Shown piece after piece: positions 8,417 through 16,438 of a stretch of 64,000 nucleotides of DNA. Under the pieces are notes generated by a model, which saw only the letters and a program-made list of their open reading frames with translations, was not told the origin of the DNA and made no database searches. A program made the translations under genes and the position numbers. Numbering within the stretch: the stretch's first letter is position 1; every line of letters starts with the position of its first letter. The stretch spans positions 372,001 to 436,000 of the forward strand of contig NZ_NFZQ01000002.1 of NCBI RefSeq assembly GCF_002165135.1. Reading direction: 5' to 3'. Source of the DNA: Pseudomonas sp. SID14000 (GTDB taxonomy: Bacteria > Pseudomonadota > Gammaproteobacteria > Pseudomonadales > Pseudomonadaceae).

Positions 8417-9412
8417 CTACAAGGCAGTTGCGTCAGATGCCGCAGCTTGTCGCGAGTCCCCCGGCAGTGCCGGCCCTCGCAACGCCTCCCTGTTCGCCAC
8501 CCCAAACGGCACGTGCACCATCGGCAAATCCCCCGCCGGCGACTGCAAATGGCTGCGCTGGTCATCAAAGAACACATGCGGCTTCAGGATCGACAACACC
8601 CTGGGCTTTTCCATCCCCCCCAGAAAGAAGCACTCGTCCGGCGACACGCCCCAGTTTTTCAACGTCGTTACCACCCGCTCATGGGAAGGCGCATTGCGCG
8701 CCGTCACGATCGCAATCCGCAGAATCCGCTTGTATGCCGGGTCCTCGGCCAACTTACGGTCCTCGAGCATGCGAATCAGCGAAAGCTTGCGGTACAGGTC
8801 TGCCAGCGGCCCCGGCGAATGCGGGATGCCCTTGCGCGCCCGCTCGTGCTCCTGAAACTCGTCCAGGTTGTCGTCGCGTTTGTACACGCGCTCTGCCTCG
8901 TCATCGGCAATCACCCCGTCAAAGTCGAAGGCCACCCGCAGTTCGGTGTCGATCTCGTCATCGTAGATGCGCGTCGGCAGTACTCGTCCGGCAGGGTAGT
9001 CGGCGTCGATGGCTTTCTGCACATCCTCTTCGTTGGCGCTGAGGAACAGCGAGGCGTTGAACGCCGGGATGTACTCGTAGGGCGAGCGGCCCGACATGAA
9101 CGCCGCGCGGGTGATGTCCAGCTGGTAGTGGTTGATCGAGCGAAACACCCGCAGGCCGGTTTCCGGCGAGTTGCGCGACAGCAGCACCACCTCCACCGGC
9201 AACTGCTCGGGGAAGGCTTGGTTGATGCTCAGGAAGCGGCGAATGAACGGGAATGCCACGCCCTTGGGGAACGGTTCGTCCAGGTTCTGTTGCTGATGCT
9301 GGCGGTAAGCCTCGACGCCCTGGGTCTGGTAGATGTCGTCCGAGACGGTGAGGTCGAAAAGCGCACTCGAAGCAACGCCGATGACCAGTTTCTGTTCGAT
9401 GGGGTAGGGCAT
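8417..9412 (-). CDS. 5'-nucleotidase (cytosolic 5'-nucleotidase-like, PF06189 family)
   Basis: 331 residues, ATG 9412 with AGGAG 8 bases upstream. Expected to dephosphorylate nucleoside 5'-monophosphates in the cytoplasm. A HAD-type phosphatase motif FDFDGVIADDEAE lies near residues 183-195, and the downstream VTARNAPSHERVV and FLGGMEKPRVL / HVFFDDQ segments match HAD motifs II-IV. The N-terminal ELPVEVVLLSRNSPETGLR-like region is typical of the family, which also occurs in animals. Not obviously in an operon; DUF1543 follows upstream on the same strand after 62 bp. Confidence 0.85.
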   Translation of the reverse strand: MPYPIEQKLVIGVASSALFDLTVSDDIYQTQGVEAYRQHQQQNLDEPFPKGVAFPFIRRFLSINQAFPEQLPVEVVLLSRNSPETGLRVFRSINHYQLDITRAAFMSGRSPYEYIPAFNASLFLSANEEDVQKAIDADYPAGRVLPTRIYDDEIDTELRVAFDFDGVIADDEAERVYKRDDNLDEFQEHERARKGIPHSPGPLADLYRKLSLIRMLEDRKLAEDPAYKRILRIAIVTARNAPSHERVVTTLKNWGVSPDECFFLGGMEKPRVLSILKPHVFFDDQRSHLQSPAGDLPMVHVPFGVANREALRGPALPGDSRQAAASDATAL

Positions 9413-9474
9413 GAAACAACTCCTGAGCGTGAGCTGAAGGCAAGTGTACCGCGCGCTTCGGGGGGCTGTCGGCG

Positions 9475-9966
9475 TCAGATCAGGATGTAGTCGCTACGCA
9501 CCACTACCGGCTCATGCGCGCCTTCGACCAGGTGCACGAACTGCCCTGCCACCTGGTCGATCGCCAGGCAATCGTCGACATCCAGCAAGGCATCGGTATG
9601 CGGCTTCAGCCACTCTGCCTGCATGCGTTGCTTGCCCAGGGCCTTGGCCTCGGCTTTGGTGTGGGCGGTGACCAGCAGGTAGCGGTGGGCCTCGCCGAAC
9701 ACCTCGCGTTCGTAGCCACCGAGGTTGATGAAGTACAGGCGCAGGGCACCAGGGGCGGGGGCGTTCGGGCGCAGTTCAATGCGTTGGCCGTCGATACCGT
9801 GCACTTCCAGCCACGAGTCGATGTGCAAACCTTGCGGGCTGCCGAACCAGGCCTGGCGCAATTGCGGGTAGGCCTGTTCGAAGGTGTCGGCCTGGGCGAA
9901 CACCACATCGTGGACTTCGATCTTGGCGCCGGGGTGGCGGCCTCCGAGCATGACGACGTAAAGCAT
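9475..9966 (-). CDS. DUF1543 domain-containing protein
   Basis: 163 residues, ATG 9966 with AAGGA upstream. The N-terminal MLYVVMLGGRHPGAKIEVHD pattern and a central YFINLGGYEREVFGEAHRY segment are characteristic of DUF1543, a small soluble family with an internal two-fold repeat and no assigned activity. No signal peptide or membrane segment. The gene is followed by the 5'-nucleotidase on the same strand; no functional link is known to me. Confidence 0.8.
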   Translation of the reverse strand: MLYVVMLGGRHPGAKIEVHDVVFAQADTFEQAYPQLRQAWFGSPQGLHIDSWLEVHGIDGQRIELRPNAPAPGALRLYFINLGGYEREVFGEAHRYLLVTAHTKAEAKALGKQRMQAEWLKPHTDALLDVDDCLAIDQVAGQFVHLVEGAHEPVVVRSDYILI

Positions 9967-10036
9967 GGGCGGTCCTTTGCATGGCTGATGTAAAAGTGCG
10001 TCATTGTACTGCCTGATCAGCGGATGCCGCTTTCTT

Positions 10037-10206
10037 GGAACTGCACATGACTCATTGAGTTAGCAGGGACCCTGTGGGAGCGGCTTTAGCCGCGAACACC
10101 GGCGCAGCCGGTGCCATGCACCGCGTTGGCTTCTTCGCGGCTAAAGCCGCTCCCACAGGGTCCGCGGACCGCTTGCGAATTCAGTTTTCTACGCGACAGC
10201 GCAGGC
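10037..10206 (+). repeat. Extended REPIN-containing repeat, copy 1
   Basis: A REPIN (10071-10160; arms GTGGGAGCGGCTTTAGCCGC and its inverse, hairpin CACCGGCGCAGCCGGTG between) sits inside a longer conserved element. The left flank GAACTGCACATGACTCATTG and the right flank GCTTGCGAATTCAGT...GCGACAGCGC recur at 16261-16422 and 25785-25953; the left flank alone recurs at 44079-44123. The right edge overlaps the last codons of the adjacent LysR gene. Confidence 0.8.
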
Positions 10207-11095
10207 CTGACAGTTGCTCCACCAGAAAATCCACGAACACCCGCACCCGCGCCGGCATCGCCGGGCCGCCCACGAATACTGCATGGATCGGCTCCCGATC
10301 ACCGGGGTTGTACGCCTCCAGCAACGGCACTAGCTGCCCGTTGGCCAGGTCATCGGCGACGGTAAAGGTACCGATGCGTGCCACACCGGCGCCGAGCCTG
10401 GCCAACTGCGCCAGGGCTTCGCCGCTGCTGCATTCGATATTGCCTGTCACCTTCAATGAGAACGCCTGCCCGTCGCGGCAGAACGGCCAGTCGGGGGCGG
10501 CGCGGCGGAAGTTGAAGCGCAGGCAGTTGTGCCGGGCCAGGTCCTCCGGCACAAGCGGTGTACCACAGCGCGCCAGGTACTCGGGCGAGGCGACGATCAC
10601 CTGGCCGGTTTCGCCAATGGCGCGGGCGCTCAACGAGCTGTCCGGCAGGCGGCCAAAGCGCAGCGCCACGTCGGCCTGGCCGCCGAGAATGTCGGCCACT
10701 TCGTCACTGAGGGTAAGGTCGACCAGCACCTGCGGGTAGCGCGCGCTGAACGCCGCCAGCAACGGCACCACGGTCAGCCGGCCATGGCCCAGCGCTGCGC
10801 TGACTCGCAAGCGCCCACGTGGCACGCCCTGGTCGGTGATGGCCTCTTCCACTTCGAGCATGTCGGCCAGCACCCGCCGTGCACCGCGCAGGTACGCTTC
10901 GCCCTCGGGCGTGAGGGTGATCGCGCGGGTGGTGCGCAGCAGCAGGCGGGTGCCCAGCCGCTGTTCGGTGCGCGCGAGGATGCGGCTGACCGCCGAAGGC
11001 GTCAGCCCCAGCGCCCGGGCGGCGGCGGACAGGCTACCCTCTTGTGCCACCTTGGCAAATATTTCCATCTCTCCGGATCTTCCACTGAAGTCCAT
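10181..11095 (-). CDS. LysR-type transcriptional regulator
   Basis: 304 residues, ATG 11095 with AGAGG upstream. The N-terminal winged helix-turn-helix (about 8-67, EGSLSAAARALGLTPSAVSR) is followed by the usual effector-binding domain. It is divergent from the MFS exporter gene 94 bp away and is therefore its likely regulator. The subgroup resembles the LysR proteins that control small-molecule exporters and oxidoreductases. The last residues (RCRVEN) and the stop codon lie within the conserved right edge of a repeat element, so the native C-terminus may have been altered by insertion. Confidence 0.9.
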   Translation of the reverse strand: MDFSGRSGEMEIFAKVAQEGSLSAAARALGLTPSAVSRILARTEQRLGTRLLLRTTRAITLTPEGEAYLRGARRVLADMLEVEEAITDQGVPRGRLRVSAALGHGRLTVVPLLAAFSARYPQVLVDLTLSDEVADILGGQADVALRFGRLPDSSLSARAIGETGQVIVASPEYLARCGTPLVPEDLARHNCLRFNFRRAAPDWPFCRDGQAFSLKVTGNIECSSGEALAQLARLGAGVARIGTFTVADDLANGQLVPLLEAYNPGDREPIHAVFVGGPAMPARVRVFVDFLVEQLSGLRCRVEN

Positions 11096-11189
11096 TTGTG
11101 CCTCTTAAGCAAAGGTGGTTCGCAAAAACGCAGTCTAGTGCGGCTCGGCTTCGGATCGTAGCATTTGCAGCATAGATAAGGAGCTTGCC

Positions 11190-12365
11190 ATGCGTATCAA
11201 TCCACCACTTGTCGCACTCGCCATCGGTGCCTTTGGCATCGGGGTCACCGAGTTCGCCCCCATGGGCATGTTGCCCGGCATCGCCACCGACCTTGGCGTT
11301 TCCATCCCGGCTGCCGGGCTGTTGGTCAGTGCCTATGCGATCGGTGTGCTGATCGGGGCTCCGCTGATGACCCTGGCCACGGTGAAGATCCCGCGGCGTT
11401 ACCTGTTGATCGGTCTGATGGCCATTTTCACCCTGGGCAACCTGATGTCGGCGCTGGCCAGCGACTATGCCAGCCTGCTGGTCGCCCGCGTGGTCACCTC
11501 GCTCAACCACGGCGCGTTCTTTGGCATCGGTTCGATCGTCGCGGCCAGCGTGGTACCGCCCGAGAAGCGCGCCGGGGCCGTGGCCGCCATGTTCATGGGG
11601 TTGACCCTGGCCACCATCGGCGGGGTGCCGCTGGCGACCTGGTTCGGTGAAATGCTGGGCTGGCGCACGGCATTCTGGGGCATCGCCGGGCTTGGCCTGG
11701 TGGCAATGACAACCCTCTGGTATGCACTGCCCAATGTGCCGTCGCCCAAGGGTGACGGGGCCATGGCCGAAATCCGCGTGCTGGGCCGCGGGCCGGTGCT
11801 GGCGGCATTGCTGCTGACCGTGGTGGGCTCCAGCGCGATGTTCACGGTATTCACCTACATCGCGCCGATCCTGCACAGCGAGGCGGCAGCCTCCACCACC
11901 TTCGTCACGGCCATGCTGGTGTTGTTCGGTGTCGGCCTGACGTTGGGCAACGTGTGGGGTGGCAAGGCCGCGGACCGCTCGATCGACCGCACCCTGATGC
12001 TGTCACTGGCCGTGCTGATTGCGGTGTTGCTGGTGTTCCCGCTGGTGATGAACTGGCCGCTGCCGACTGCGTTGGCGATCCTGGTGTGGGGCGCTGCCAG
12101 CTTTGCCCTGGTGCCGCCGCTGCAGATGCGGGTGATGGAGGCGGCCAAGGATGCGCCCAACCTGGCGTCGGCGGTGAATATTGGTGCGTTCAACCTGGGT
12201 AACGCGATAGGTGCGGCGCTGGGTGGGGCGGTGATCAATGCCGGGCTGGGGTATTCGGCAGTTTCCCTGGCGGGGGCGGCGATGGCGGCGGTTGGGTTGG
12301 TAATGGTCTTGATGTTTGCCTGGCGTGGGCGGGCGGTGGCGTTGGGGGATCGGGCAGCGGTTTAA
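11190..12365 (+). CDS. MFS transporter, DHA1 (AraJ/YdhP-like) family
   Basis: 391 residues with about 12 hydrophobic segments, the standard size for a DHA1 drug or sugar exporter in the inner membrane. The first helix motif GAFGIGVTEFAPMGMLPGIA and the NHGAFFGIGS segment are typical of the AraJ/YdhP/NepI group. ATG 11190 has AAGGAG 8 bases upstream. It is divergent from the LysR gene. Substrate cannot be read from the sequence. A canonical intrinsic terminator follows at 12381. Confidence 0.88.
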   Translation: MRINPPLVALAIGAFGIGVTEFAPMGMLPGIATDLGVSIPAAGLLVSAYAIGVLIGAPLMTLATVKIPRRYLLIGLMAIFTLGNLMSALASDYASLLVARVVTSLNHGAFFGIGSIVAASVVPPEKRAGAVAAMFMGLTLATIGGVPLATWFGEMLGWRTAFWGIAGLGLVAMTTLWYALPNVPSPKGDGAMAEIRVLGRGPVLAALLLTVVGSSAMFTVFTYIAPILHSEAAASTTFVTAMLVLFGVGLTLGNVWGGKAADRSIDRTLMLSLAVLIAVLLVFPLVMNWPLPTALAILVWGAASFALVPPLQMRVMEAAKDAPNLASAVNIGAFNLGNAIGAALGGAVINAGLGYSAVSLAGAAMAAVGLVMVLMFAWRGRAVALGDRAAV

Positions 12366-12380
12366 GGGGCTGAGGTCCTG

Positions 12381-12401
12381 GGGGCGCTTTGCGCCCCTTT
12401 T
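12381..12401 (+). terminator. Intrinsic terminator of the MFS gene
   Basis: Perfect 7-bp stem GGGGCGC / GCGCCCC with TTT loop followed by TTTT, 16 bp after the MFS stop codon. Confidence 0.8.
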
Positions 12402-12488
12402 CGCGACGCAAGGCCGCTCCCACAAGTCAAGCGAGCGCCGTCCCTGTGGGAGCGGCCTTGTGTCGCGATGGGCTGCAAGGCAGCCCCA
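12402..12488. repeat. REP pair (GGCCTTGTGTCGCGA family)
   Basis: Two inverted REP sequences, CGCGACGCAAGGCCGCTCCC and GTGGGAGCGGCCTTGTGTCG, separated by about 25 bp. The same family is found at 37796-37870 and 61590-61665. Confidence 0.75.
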
Positions 12489-12519
12489 AGGTCCTGTACT
12501 AGCTGTTAATCTGCTGCCA

Positions 12520-13143
12520 TCACGGCGTACCGTTGCGGCCATGCAGGTGATAGGCCGGGCGCTCACTCAGCCGCTCGTAATAGTCGCGCACGGCCGGCAG
12601 GTGCGGGTGTTCGAACGGCGTTTCGAACCAGCGGTTGACCGACAGGCCGATGGGAATGTCGGCCAGGGTGAACTGGCTGCCGGCCACATAGGCACCGGTG
12701 GCCGCCAGCTGGCGGTCGAGAATGTGCATGTAGCGCGCCCAGTCCGCGCAACCGGCCGCGAGGGCCTGTGGGTCCTGGTGGGCGGGCGAGTGCCTGACCA
12801 GTGACATGAACGCGTAGCTCCAGGCACGGTTGAGGTCCGAGGCCTGCCAGTCGATCCACTGGTCGATCCTGGCCCGCGCCTGCGCTTCGCCCGGGTAGAA
12901 CGCGGTGGCGCCGTAGCGCGTGGCCAGGTAGCGGATGATGCTGTTGGATTCCCACAGGGTGAAGTCGCCATCCTGGATCACCGGGATCATGGCGTTGGGG
13001 TTCAACGCGAGGAATTCGGCGCTGTCGGTGGGTTTGAAGCCCGAGCCCCAGTCTTCGCGCTCGAACGGAACCTCGAACTCGGCGCACGCCCACAGGACTT
13101 TTCGTACATTGATGGAAGAGGCTCTGCCCAGTATCCGTAGCAT
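12520..13143 (-). CDS. Glutathione S-transferase family protein
   Basis: 207 residues, ATG 13143 with AAGGA upstream. The N-terminal thioredoxin fold carries a candidate catalytic serine in [13 protein letters not shown] (about 7-19), the cis-proline motif MIPVIQDGD (about 52-60) and the glutathione-contact ESNSIIRYL (about 65-73). The C-terminal helical domain follows, with the N-capping [12 protein letters not shown] element (about 155-166). Size and order fit a cytosolic beta/theta-like GST conjugating electrophiles. It is a single-gene unit. Confidence 0.9.
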   Translation of the reverse strand: MLRILGRASSINVRKVLWACAEFEVPFEREDWGSGFKPTDSAEFLALNPNAMIPVIQDGDFTLWESNSIIRYLATRYGATAFYPGEAQARARIDQWIDWQASDLNRAWSYAFMSLVRHSPAHQDPQALAAGCADWARYMHILDRQLAATGAYVAGSQFTLADIPIGLSVNRWFETPFEHPHLPAVRDYYERLSERPAYHLHGRNGTP

Positions 13144-13339
13144 GGTGTTCGTCCTTGTGTGAGGGAGGTTGATCGTCCGTCACCGCCGGGTGCCGGTCAA
13201 TAGCCTGACCGGTGGCAGAGCGTCCCTTTGTAGGGTTCTTGTAGTCCATTTCCGAAAGTAAGCCTTTCCACCCCCAAGGTGATTGTGGCGGGGCGGGCAG
13301 CGCCCTAGTCTCGGCACGCTCGTAACCCGAGGAATGGAC

Positions 13340-13642
13340 ATGGACAAAGACACCCCGAAAGAAAACAGCAACCTCAATGTCGTGCGCGCAGCGGGCCGTT
13401 TTGGCAACGGCGGTGCCGAACTGGTGCAGATGAAGGCGCAACTGCCAATGCGGACGGCGCTGATGGAGGCCTCGAGCATCATGGGTTGCATTACCGAACT
13501 CACCCGCAAGGCCATCGACCGGCCCGGCGACCGCAAGGTGATGATGCAGGCCACCTACTACCTGGCAGGCATGGCCAAGGCGCTGATCGACGGCCAGTTA
13601 CAGCAGTTGCGCCAGGCACGGGCAGGCGAGCAAGAGCCTTAG
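13340..13642 (+). CDS. Small DUF3077-like protein
   Basis: 100 residues. Start ATG 13340 is preferred over ATG 13334 because CGAGGA ends 6 bases before it. The helical core ALMEASSIMGCITELTRKAI followed by YLAGMAKALIDGQL resembles small Pseudomonas DUF3077-type proteins, which often occur in many paralogues; function unknown. Soluble, charged N-terminus, glutamine/arginine-rich tail. The family name is a resemblance from memory. Confidence 0.6.
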   Translation: MDKDTPKENSNLNVVRAAGRFGNGGAELVQMKAQLPMRTALMEASSIMGCITELTRKAIDRPGDRKVMMQATYYLAGMAKALIDGQLQQLRQARAGEQEP

Positions 13643-13721
13643 TCAGGCTTGCCTGGGGGCCGTGAACTTGGCACCCTTGGTCAGTTTGAATCGTCTGTAT
13701 CACGATAGAAGGAAGTTCGCA

Positions 13722-14444
13722 TTGAGCTGGGACAAGGTGGGGAAACTCCTCGTAGCCGTGCTGCTTGGCCTGGTAGTTCTGCTGGCCGCCTATGGGGTGC
13801 TCAGAGGTAACCCGCGTCTGGAGGCATCGCTGACCTATGCCTACCTCACCTATCCCAGCCAGTTCAGCGAACGTATCAGCAAGGCCAGCGAGCAGCTCAA
13901 GTACGAGCAGTTGCAGGGGCGTATCAACACCATCAGCGAGGGAGGGCTGAGCCACGATCAGGTCGAGCGGTTGATCGAGATGGCCCAGGCGCCGTATGCC
14001 CAGCTGTTCGCCAAGCCCTTCGAGGCCGGGCTGGTCGACCACCGCACCGGTTTGCTCATCGAGTTGCGCAACAGTGGTGATGCGCAGGTGCGCCAGGTGA
14101 AAATCCGCCTGCCGGCCAAAGGCCTGGTGCAGGTACGTGATGCTGCTGGCAATGACACCATCCTGGAAACCTCCACCATGCAAGTGGATATCCCCGTCGT
14201 CGAGCCGGGTGGCACGTGCAAGGTATGGGTGTATTTCGATGCGGACTATTCGCAGATCCGCCAGGGCGGGGTCAGCATCAGTCACGCCGATGGTAAGGCT
14301 GACGTACAGGTGTACCGCGAAGTTATCGGCTTCCCGGCCTGGGTGGCCCGTTACAGCCGCGAGCTGATGGTGCTGCTGGGTGTATTGGCGGCCAGCGTGC
14401 TGGGCCTGGGGTATGCCTGCCTGTCGCGCCGTAACCGGCACTGA
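13722..14444 (+). CDS. Membrane-anchored protein of unknown function
   Basis: 240 residues if it starts at TTG 13722, which has AGAAGGA 7 bases upstream; an in-frame GTG at 13662 has a poorer context. Residues about 8-28 (LLVAVLLGLVVLLAAYGVL) are a transmembrane helix and about 213-233 (LMVLLGVLAASVLGLGYACL) a second one near the C-terminus, so about 185 residues between them should face the periplasm. The loop contains a helical part then beta-strands resembling an Ig-like or CARDB-type domain (LLIELRNSGDAQVRQVKIRL, about 104-123). No family recognised. Confidence 0.65.
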   Translation: MSWDKVGKLLVAVLLGLVVLLAAYGVLRGNPRLEASLTYAYLTYPSQFSERISKASEQLKYEQLQGRINTISEGGLSHDQVERLIEMAQAPYAQLFAKPFEAGLVDHRTGLLIELRNSGDAQVRQVKIRLPAKGLVQVRDAAGNDTILETSTMQVDIPVVEPGGTCKVWVYFDADYSQIRQGGVSISHADGKADVQVYREVIGFPAWVARYSRELMVLLGVLAASVLGLGYACLSRRNRH

Positions 14445-14454
14445 ACGCCTCACC

Positions 14455-14548
14455 TGTAGGAGCAGCCTTGTGCTGCGAAGAGGCCGGTACGAGCGATACA
14501 CATGTTCAGTCAGTACTGGCCTCTTCGCAGCACAAGGCTGCTCCTACA
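14455..14548 (+). repeat. REPIN, 94 bp, left of the RAYT gene
   Basis: Arms TGTAGGAGCAGCCTTGTGCT and its inverse enclose a spacer. It differs from the copy at 15126-15219 at a single position, including the normally variable spacer. Related copies lie at 20339-20432 and 62295-62389. Confidence 0.9.
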
Positions 14549-15023
14549 AGGAGTTGTGCAGGCTGTCAGTGAGCCATACTGCGTCCCAGTGCGGATAATC
14601 GCCAATCTCTGCTACCAGGCCGGCCCGCAGAGGGTTGGCAATGATGTATCGGGCTACCTTGCGCACATCATCGTCCTGGCGCAGCGCTCTGTCATGAAAC
14701 CCGCGTTGCCAGACTTGTCCCGGGCTCACGCCCGCCTTGCACAATGCCGTACCAGATCGTGATTTGAACTGCCGCATCAGGCTGCTCAATGTGACGGCAT
14801 GCAGCTCTACCAGCCAATGCAAATGGTCAGGCATCAGCACCCAGGCAAGTGAGCGGCAAGCGCCAAGGCGTTCCGACTGCCTCAGCTCCCTGATGACCAG
14901 GCGAGCCGTACGAAGATCCTGAAACAGCGGCTTGCGTGCCTGGGTGGCAGTGGTTAGCAGGTACAGCCTGCCAGGCTCGGAAAAACGCCCCCGCCGTAGC
15001 AGGTTGGCCTCAGCACGATCCAT
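14544..15023 (-). CDS. REP-associated tyrosine transposase (RAYT)
   Basis: 159 residues. The single-strand-nuclease HUH-type motif is seen as VLMPDHLHWLVEL (about 62-74), and the catalytic tyrosine in VRKVARYIIANPLRAGLV (about 124-141). RAYT proteins are Y1 transposase relatives that recognise and are thought to disperse REP/REPIN sequences. The gene is intact, of normal length, and lies between two directly repeated REPINs that differ at one base. The ATG at 15023 is used. The 3' end touches the left REPIN. Confidence 0.93.
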   Translation of the reverse strand: MDRAEANLLRRGRFSEPGRLYLLTTATQARKPLFQDLRTARLVIRELRQSERLGACRSLAWVLMPDHLHWLVELHAVTLSSLMRQFKSRSGTALCKAGVSPGQVWQRGFHDRALRQDDDVRKVARYIIANPLRAGLVAEIGDYPHWDAVWLTDSLHNSL

Positions 15024-15125
15024 GTAGTGTTCCTCGCATCCGTTCAGTGTGGGATACCTACAATAGAGATTTCAGACGCTACCAACGCCGGCAGATCGTT
15101 ACCCTGTTTTTCAGCCGTACACCTT

Positions 15126-15219
15126 TGTAGGAGCAGCCTTGTGCTGCGAAGAGGCCGGTACGAGCGATACACATGTTCAGGCAGTACTGGCCTCTTCGCA
15201 GCACAAGGCTGCTCCTACA
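15126..15219 (+). repeat. REPIN, 94 bp, right of the RAYT gene
   Basis: Same orientation and sequence as the copy at 14455-14548 except for one substitution in the spacer. The rest of 15024-15336 shows no other gene; the stretch just after the REPIN holds the likely promoter region of the next LysR gene. Confidence 0.9.
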
Positions 15220-15336
15220 GGGGAAGGCGGACATGCGTGCATCTTGGGCAAAGGTCATTTGCTGCATACTCAACAATCGCTCGTTTGCGACTCTCTATAG
15301 TGCTGGGCATTACAAGAGCCATGCCGAGCCTGCCCG

Positions 15337-16257
15337 ATGATCCCTTCTCTGGACTCCATTTTCTCCCGCCTGCGCCTGCGTCAGTTACGCCTGCTCATCG
15401 AACTGGACCGCTGCGGCTCCCTGCACAAGGCGGCCGAGGCCATGGCGATTTCCCAGCCCGGGGCCACCAAGGCCTTGCGCGAGGTGGAGGAGGTGCTGGG
15501 TGTGCCGTTGTTCCAGCGCCTCCCGAGCGGCCTGGTTGCCAATGACATAGGCCGTTGCGTGGTGCGTTACGCGCGGTTGATCCACAGCGACCTGGGGCAT
15601 TTGCGCGAAGAGGTGCTGGGCATCGTCCAGGGCCAGGGCGGGCGGCTGGCGGTGGGCAGCATCATGGGTGCCATGCCGATCCTGGTCGGCGCCCTCGGGC
15701 GGCTGCGCAGCAAGCAGCCGCAACTGGCGGTGGAGATCGCCGAGAACACCAGTGCCAATTTGCTGGCCCAGCTCGATGAAGGGCGCCTGGACTTGGCCAT
15801 CTGCCGGCCGGGGCTGGGCCGCAACGCGGCAGACTACGCCTTTGTCGAGCTGGCCCAGGAGCCGTTGGCGGTGGTCGCGCACCCACTGCACCCGCTGGCC
15901 GGGGTGGCGGGGCTGGAAGTTGGCGACCTGAGCCAGTACCGCTGGATTGTCTACCCGGCCAACATGCCCATGCGCCAGGCGCTGGAGCGTGAGTTGAGCG
16001 AGGCGGGGGTGGAGGTGCCGCGCTACCCGCTGGAAACCTTTTCCACTTTCGCCACCTTCATGCTGCTGGAGGATGACCCAACGCTGGTGGCGGTGATCCC
16101 CAGCGCGGTGGCGGCCTACGCCGAGCAGCGCGGGCTGCTGGTGTCGCTGGCAGTGCAGCTGCGGGCACTGAGCGAGCCGTTCGGTATCGTACACCGGGTG
16201 GCAGCGCCGCTGTCGCCGGCGGCGCGGTTGCTGGTGGAGGAGCTTACGGCCGGTTGA
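15337..16257 (+). CDS. LysR-type regulator (PcaQ/GbpR-like)
   Basis: 306 residues. The HTH spans about 10-68 (LRQLRLLIELDRCGSLHKAA, AISQPGATKALREVE), a spacing typical of the PcaQ/GbpR/CbhR branch of LysR proteins. The C-terminal domain has LAVGSIMGAMPILVGAL and GRLDLAICRPG. It lies convergent to the ACS transporter gene and is the nearest regulator to the cluster at 16.4-20.3 kb. The promoter between that transporter and the Fe-alcohol dehydrogenase carries two ATAA-N7-TTAT boxes that would fit such a protein. No regulator gene is closer. Confidence 0.88.
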   Translation: MIPSLDSIFSRLRLRQLRLLIELDRCGSLHKAAEAMAISQPGATKALREVEEVLGVPLFQRLPSGLVANDIGRCVVRYARLIHSDLGHLREEVLGIVQGQGGRLAVGSIMGAMPILVGALGRLRSKQPQLAVEIAENTSANLLAQLDEGRLDLAICRPGLGRNAADYAFVELAQEPLAVVAHPLHPLAGVAGLEVGDLSQYRWIVYPANMPMRQALERELSEAGVEVPRYPLETFSTFATFMLLEDDPTLVAVIPSAVAAYAEQRGLLVSLAVQLRALSEPFGIVHRVAAPLSPAARLLVEELTAG

Positions 16258-16260
16258 GCC

Positions 16261-16422
16261 CTACATGACACATTGAATTAGCAGGGACCCTGTGGGAGCG
16301 GCTTTAGCCGCGAACACCGGCGCAGCCGGTGCCATGCACCGCGCTGGATTCTTCGCGGCTAAAGCCGCTCCCACAGGGTACGAGGATCGCTTGCGAATTC
16401 AGTTATCTGTGCGACAGCGCGG
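16261..16422 (+). repeat. Extended REPIN-containing repeat, copy 2
   Basis: REPIN core 16289-16378 with the same left flank (TTAGCAGGGACCCTGTGGG) and right flank (GCTTGCGAATTCAGTTATCT) as copy 1. On the minus strand its right edge again reads RCRTDN followed by a stop, like the C-terminus RCRVEN of the LysR gene at 10181, although no LysR gene is attached here. Confidence 0.8.
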
Positions 16423-16438
16423 CCCAACCGGTCTTACC

